DNA from: an uncultured Collinsella sp.
GTDB taxonomy: Bacteria > Actinomycetota > Coriobacteriia > Coriobacteriales > Coriobacteriaceae
Length of the DNA stretch: 64,000 bases
Direction: 5' to 3'
Assembly: GCA_900543515.1 (NCBI GenBank)
Contig: UQRW01000005.1
Location: forward strand, 1-64,000
Shown: piece by piece, positions 60,860 through 64,000 of the stretch
How positions within the stretch are numbered: the stretch's first letter is position 1
Layout of the letters: every line of letters begins with the position of its first letter
Notes under the pieces: model-generated
The model's input: the letters and a program-made list of their open reading frames with translations, nothing else
Databases searched by the model: none
What the model was told of the DNA's origin: nothing
Program-made: the position numbers and the translations under genes

Positions 60860-62239
60860 CTAGTGCACAAACATGCGCACGAATTTGTGCTTCCAGCTTG
60901 CGTAGGGCGCATAGCGGAATGGCACGTCCAGCCAGGTTGCCTTGTTCACGATGCTCTTCTTGTGGCTAAACGTATCGAAGCTCTCGCGGCCATGGTACTG
61001 CCCCATGCCGCTCGCGCCCATGCCGCCAAAGCCCATATGGCTCGTAGCCAAATGCATGATGGTGTCGTTAACGCAGCCGCCGCCAAAGGGCACATAGCGC
61101 ACAAAGCGCTGTTGCACCGCTCGGTCCTGGCTAAAGATATACAGGGCCAGCGGCGTCGGACGATCCGTGATAAACGTCTCGACCTCATCCAGACTCTCGA
61201 ACGTCAGCACCGGCAAGATGGGACCGAAGATCTCCTCTTGCATTACGGCATCCTCGGGCGTCACGCCGTCCAAGATCGTCGGTTCAATCTTGAGCGAGGT
61301 CTCGCGCGCCGCACCTCCCAGCACAACCTTGTCGGGGTCGATCAACCCGCGCACGCGCGCGAAATGCTTGGCGTTGACGATATGGCCGTAGTCCTCGTTG
61401 TCGAGCGGGTGCTCGCCAAACATGCGGTGGACTTCCTCCTTGATGAGGTCCAACAGCTCGTCGTGCACGCGCGCGTCAACCAGCAGATAGTCGGGCGCCA
61501 CACAGGTCTGGCCCACGTTGAGCCACTTACCAAAGGCGATACGCCGCGCCGCGACCTTCAAATTTGCGGAGGCATCCACAATGCAGGGACTCTTGCCGCC
61601 CAGCTCAAGCGTCACGGGTGTGAGGTTTTTGCTCGCGTGTTCCATGACAAGCTTGCCGACCGGAACGCTGCCGGTAAAGAAGATCTTGTCCCAGCACTCA
61701 TCGAGCAGCGCCTCGTTCTCGGCACGTCCGCCCTCGACGACCGTCACCAGGCGCGGATCAAACGCTTCCTCGCAGATCTGTCTGAGCACCGCACTCGAAG
61801 CCGGCGCATAGGCGCTCGGCTTGATGACCACGGTATTACCCGCAGCGAGCGCGCCGGCGAGCGGCTCGAGCGTCAACAAAAACGGGTAGTTCCAAGGCGC
61901 CATAATCAGCGTCACGCCATAGGGAACCGGCTGCGTCCTGCACACGCTAATAGCGTTGGCAAGGTCGCACGGGCGCAGGCGTGCGCGACTCCATCGGGCC
62001 ACATGCGCAATCTGATGGCGAATCTCGGAAAGTGACGTGCCGATCTCGCACATATACGCCTCGTCATGAGACTTGCCCAAATCGGTCTTGAGCGCATGGG
62101 CGATATCGTCCTCGTGCGCCCGCACCGCATCGCGCAGGCGCACGAGCGCGCGGCGGCGAGCATCGACATCGAACGTGGCATGCGTCTTAAAATAGGCGCG
62201 CTGACTGCTAACGATGCATGCGATTTCCTCGGTGTTCAT
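60860..62239 (-). CDS. aldehyde dehydrogenase
   Basis: A 459-residue NAD(P)-dependent aldehyde dehydrogenase of the class 3 type. NAD-binding APWNYPFLL, FFTGSVPVGK, the general base in LELGGKSP and the catalytic Cys in VGQTCVAPD are all present. The length fits fatty-aldehyde-type enzymes. It follows the iron alcohol dehydrogenase gene by 8 bases with AGGAGG as ribosome-binding site, so the pair would turn an alcohol into an acid, or the reverse. Confidence 0.93.
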   Translation of the reverse strand: MNTEEIACIVSSQRAYFKTHATFDVDARRRALVRLRDAVRAHEDDIAHALKTDLGKSHDEAYMCEIGTSLSEIRHQIAHVARWSRARLRPCDLANAISVCRTQPVPYGVTLIMAPWNYPFLLTLEPLAGALAAGNTVVIKPSAYAPASSAVLRQICEEAFDPRLVTVVEGGRAENEALLDECWDKIFFTGSVPVGKLVMEHASKNLTPVTLELGGKSPCIVDASANLKVAARRIAFGKWLNVGQTCVAPDYLLVDARVHDELLDLIKEEVHRMFGEHPLDNEDYGHIVNAKHFARVRGLIDPDKVVLGGAARETSLKIEPTILDGVTPEDAVMQEEIFGPILPVLTFESLDEVETFITDRPTPLALYIFSQDRAVQQRFVRYVPFGGGCVNDTIMHLATSHMGFGGMGASGMGQYHGRESFDTFSHKKSIVNKATWLDVPFRYAPYASWKHKFVRMFVH

Positions 62240-62247
62240 GGGCCCTC

Positions 62248-63468
62248 CTAGTTCTCGTCCTCAAACATACCACCCGCGACGACCTCGTACATATGCTCGA
62301 GTTCCAAACGGTCCATTAAAAGCGGGACAGGATACAGCGGATTGGCCTCGGCGTCGGCATGGGCCGCCATTTGCGGAATATCGGAGCGGCGAATACCCGA
62401 GACATATTTAGGAATTCCCAAGACCTCGTTCATGCGGTCGACCCAGTCGATAAAGGCCTCTGCGGCAAGACTGTCCTGCGCGGTAGCCGGCGCAATACCC
62501 GCCATGCGAGCAAGATCGGCAAGCTTGGGAGCGGCGGTGTCGCCATAGGCGCGAAGCATGTGCGGCAGGATGATGGCGTTGGCCAAACCGTGTGGAATGC
62601 CGTATCGGCCGCCCAGGCTGTGCGCGATGGCATGCACATATCCGACATAGGAGCGCGTAAATGCGACGCCCGCCTTATACGCCGCCGAAAGCATATTGCG
62701 GCGCGCACGCATGTTGTCGCCATGCTCATAGGCCTCGAGCAAATTGTCATGGATGAGCTGAACCGCCTGGCGCGCCATCTTGCGCGTGTAAGGCGTGGTG
62801 CTGCGGCCGATAAAGGCCTCGACGGCATGCGTCAGGGCATCCATGCCCGTCTGTCCCGTAATGGACGCCGGCAACCCGCGCGTAAACTCGGGATCGTGCA
62901 CTGCAAAGCGCGGGATGAGCACAAAGTCGTTGATGGGGTACTTATAGTGCGTCTCGTCATCGGTGATAACCGCCGCGAGCGTGACTTCGCTTCCCGTTCC
63001 GGCGGTAGTGGGAACCGCGATAAGCAGCGGCAGGAGACGGTGGACACGCAACAGGCCGCGCATCTTGTTGATGGGCTTGCTTGGCTGCGCAATACGCGCG
63101 CCCACGCCCTTGGCGCAGTCCATGGCCGAACCGCCGCCAAAGCCGATAATGGCCCGGCAGTCGTTCTCGCGATACAGCGCCGCCGCTTCCTCGACATTCG
63201 AGACCGTGGGGTTCGCACGCGTTTCGGCATAGACCGTAACGCCGATTCCCTTGGACGCAAGCGCGTTCTCGAGCGGCGCCGTGAGCCCCAAACGGGCAAT
63301 ACCGGGGTCTGTCACGATGAGCACACGCCGAATCGAGCGCTTTTGAAGTACCGCGGGCACATCCTCGGCATGCTCCAAAATGCGCGGCTCGGTATAGGGC
63401 AGGATTGGCAATGCGATGCGAAAAACCGTCTGATATGTTCGGCACCAGGCACGACGGGCTAGATGCAT
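62248..63468 (-). CDS. iron-containing alcohol dehydrogenase
   Basis: A 406-residue group III alcohol dehydrogenase: GFGGGSAMDCAKGVGA binds NAD(P), TTAGTGSEVT follows, and the iron ligands are in ITGQTGMDALTHAVEAF and HAIAHSLGG and the later GIPHGLANA. Iron ligands look complete. It heads the operon with the aldehyde dehydrogenase. AAGGAG precedes the ATG. The product may be ethanol or a longer alcohol. Confidence 0.93.
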   Translation of the reverse strand: MHLARRAWCRTYQTVFRIALPILPYTEPRILEHAEDVPAVLQKRSIRRVLIVTDPGIARLGLTAPLENALASKGIGVTVYAETRANPTVSNVEEAAALYRENDCRAIIGFGGGSAMDCAKGVGARIAQPSKPINKMRGLLRVHRLLPLLIAVPTTAGTGSEVTLAAVITDDETHYKYPINDFVLIPRFAVHDPEFTRGLPASITGQTGMDALTHAVEAFIGRSTTPYTRKMARQAVQLIHDNLLEAYEHGDNMRARRNMLSAAYKAGVAFTRSYVGYVHAIAHSLGGRYGIPHGLANAIILPHMLRAYGDTAAPKLADLARMAGIAPATAQDSLAAEAFIDWVDRMNEVLGIPKYVSGIRRSDIPQMAAHADAEANPLYPVPLLMDRLELEHMYEVVAGGMFEDEN

Positions 63469-63724
63469 AAAGGAAACTCCTTCATTTGTTGATGGGTCAA
63501 CATTTGCTCGACCGATTGTACTCAGCGGCAGTCAAAGACGGCCTGCCAATCGTTAATCAATCAACATCTTCATATCTCAAAATTGTTTTATTAAAAATCA
63601 TTCCTAATAGGCTTCACATTTGGTTGCATTTATGGATAATAGAACTCGTCAAGACGCGCGTCCGGAGAGGGCCCTTACGGGACCGGACAAGCGCCCCATC
63701 GCCATCGATCGAAAGGATCGAATC

Positions 63725-64000
63725 ATGAAGTTTGTTTGCCCCGTTTGCGGTTATGTGGAAGAGTTCGACGGCGATCAGCTGCCCGAGGACTTCAAGTGCC
63801 CCCAGTGCGGTGTTCCCGGTTCTCGTTTCCTGAAGCAGGAGGAGGGCCAGCTCGAGTGGGCTGCCGAGCACGTCGTGGGCGTCGCCAAGATGGAGGGCGT
63901 CTCTGAGGACATCGTTGCCGACCTGCGCGCCAACTTTGAGGGCGAGTGCTCCGAGGTCGGTATGTACCTGGCCATGGCTCGCGTCGCTCATCGCGAGGGC
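63725..64000 (+). CDS. rubredoxin-rubrerythrin protein (reverse rubrerythrin type), partial
   Basis: The gene runs off the right edge. The first 92 residues show a rubredoxin-type domain with MKFVCPVCGY and FKCPQCGVPGS, followed by the start of a ferritin-like four-helix domain (FEGECSEVGMYLAMARVAHREG in two pieces here). The rubredoxin part at the N-terminus marks reverse rubrerythrin, which reduces peroxide with electrons from NADH in anaerobes. AAAGGA precedes the ATG. The 63469-63724 spacer has a possible promoter (TTCACA, 16, GATAAT) and a GTTGATgGGTCAAC-like inverted repeat near the alcohol dehydrogenase start. Confidence 0.9.
   Translation, partial: MKFVCPVCGYVEEFDGDQLPEDFKCPQCGVPGSRFLKQEEGQLEWAAEHVVGVAKMEGVSEDIVADLRANFEGECSEVGMYLAMARVAHREG

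Overview
The window looks like a chromosomal segment of a high-GC actinobacterium of the class Coriobacteriia, most likely Collinsella or a close relative. This is judged from codon use and gene content: a Liv-type amino-acid transporter with two binding proteins, an Etf-linked lactate dehydrogenase-like module, a reverse-rubrerythrin-type gene, a TerB/BrxD/BrxHI triad and LAxTG-type sorting. Genes are packed on both strands. I see no insertion sequence, prophage or CRISPR array.

Layout. 1-400: leader-like sequence, probably for an rRNA operon running off the left edge on the minus strand. 409-1950: rplT, rpmI and infC (infC probably uses an AUA start behind a leader attenuator) and tRNA-Leu(CAA). 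1982-5415: transglutaminase-like protein, a large palindrome, class II aldolase, MBL-fold hydrolase. 5504-11167: bifunctional (p)ppGpp enzyme and a RecJ-RecQ-like fusion. 11442-14000: BASS transporter, HIT/GalT-like protein, CutC. 14124-20423: livJ2-livJ-livHMGF. 20674-28818: homoserine dehydrogenase, a triple hairpin repeat, a CPA2 antiporter, single-chain PurL, a DMT transporter. 28918-33357: GGDEF protein, ketodeoxygluconate permease, AzlCD, HD hydrolase. 33354-36979: an FAD oxidase with EtfB and a ferredoxin-fused EtfA.

37326-40532 is a run of small genes that encodes three exported proteins and one membrane-anchored protein and resembles WxL/Csc surface clusters. 40650-47073 holds a DUF554 protein and the tightly coupled TerB-N/TerB-C, BrxD-like and BrxHI-like genes, the best candidate here for a defence or nucleic-acid-processing system. 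47101-56493: SpeE-like protein, Elp3-type tRNA modification enzyme, DUF4097 protein with its HTH regulator, a Trm9-like methyltransferase, TrmB and a Ski2-like helicase. 56570-60433: DUF2130, ChbG deacetylase, a metallophosphoesterase, a 59-residue charged protein, a HIRAN protein. 60547-60753 may be a type I toxin-antitoxin locus (27-residue holin-like peptide). The window ends with an alcohol/aldehyde dehydrogenase pair and the start of a rubredoxin-rubrerythrin gene.

A recurrent theme is intergenic hairpins built around GGGAC/GTCCC. Three copies carry GGGACAGG in the loop directly after stop codons, and three hairpins follow each other at a 62-63 base period between hom and the antiporter.
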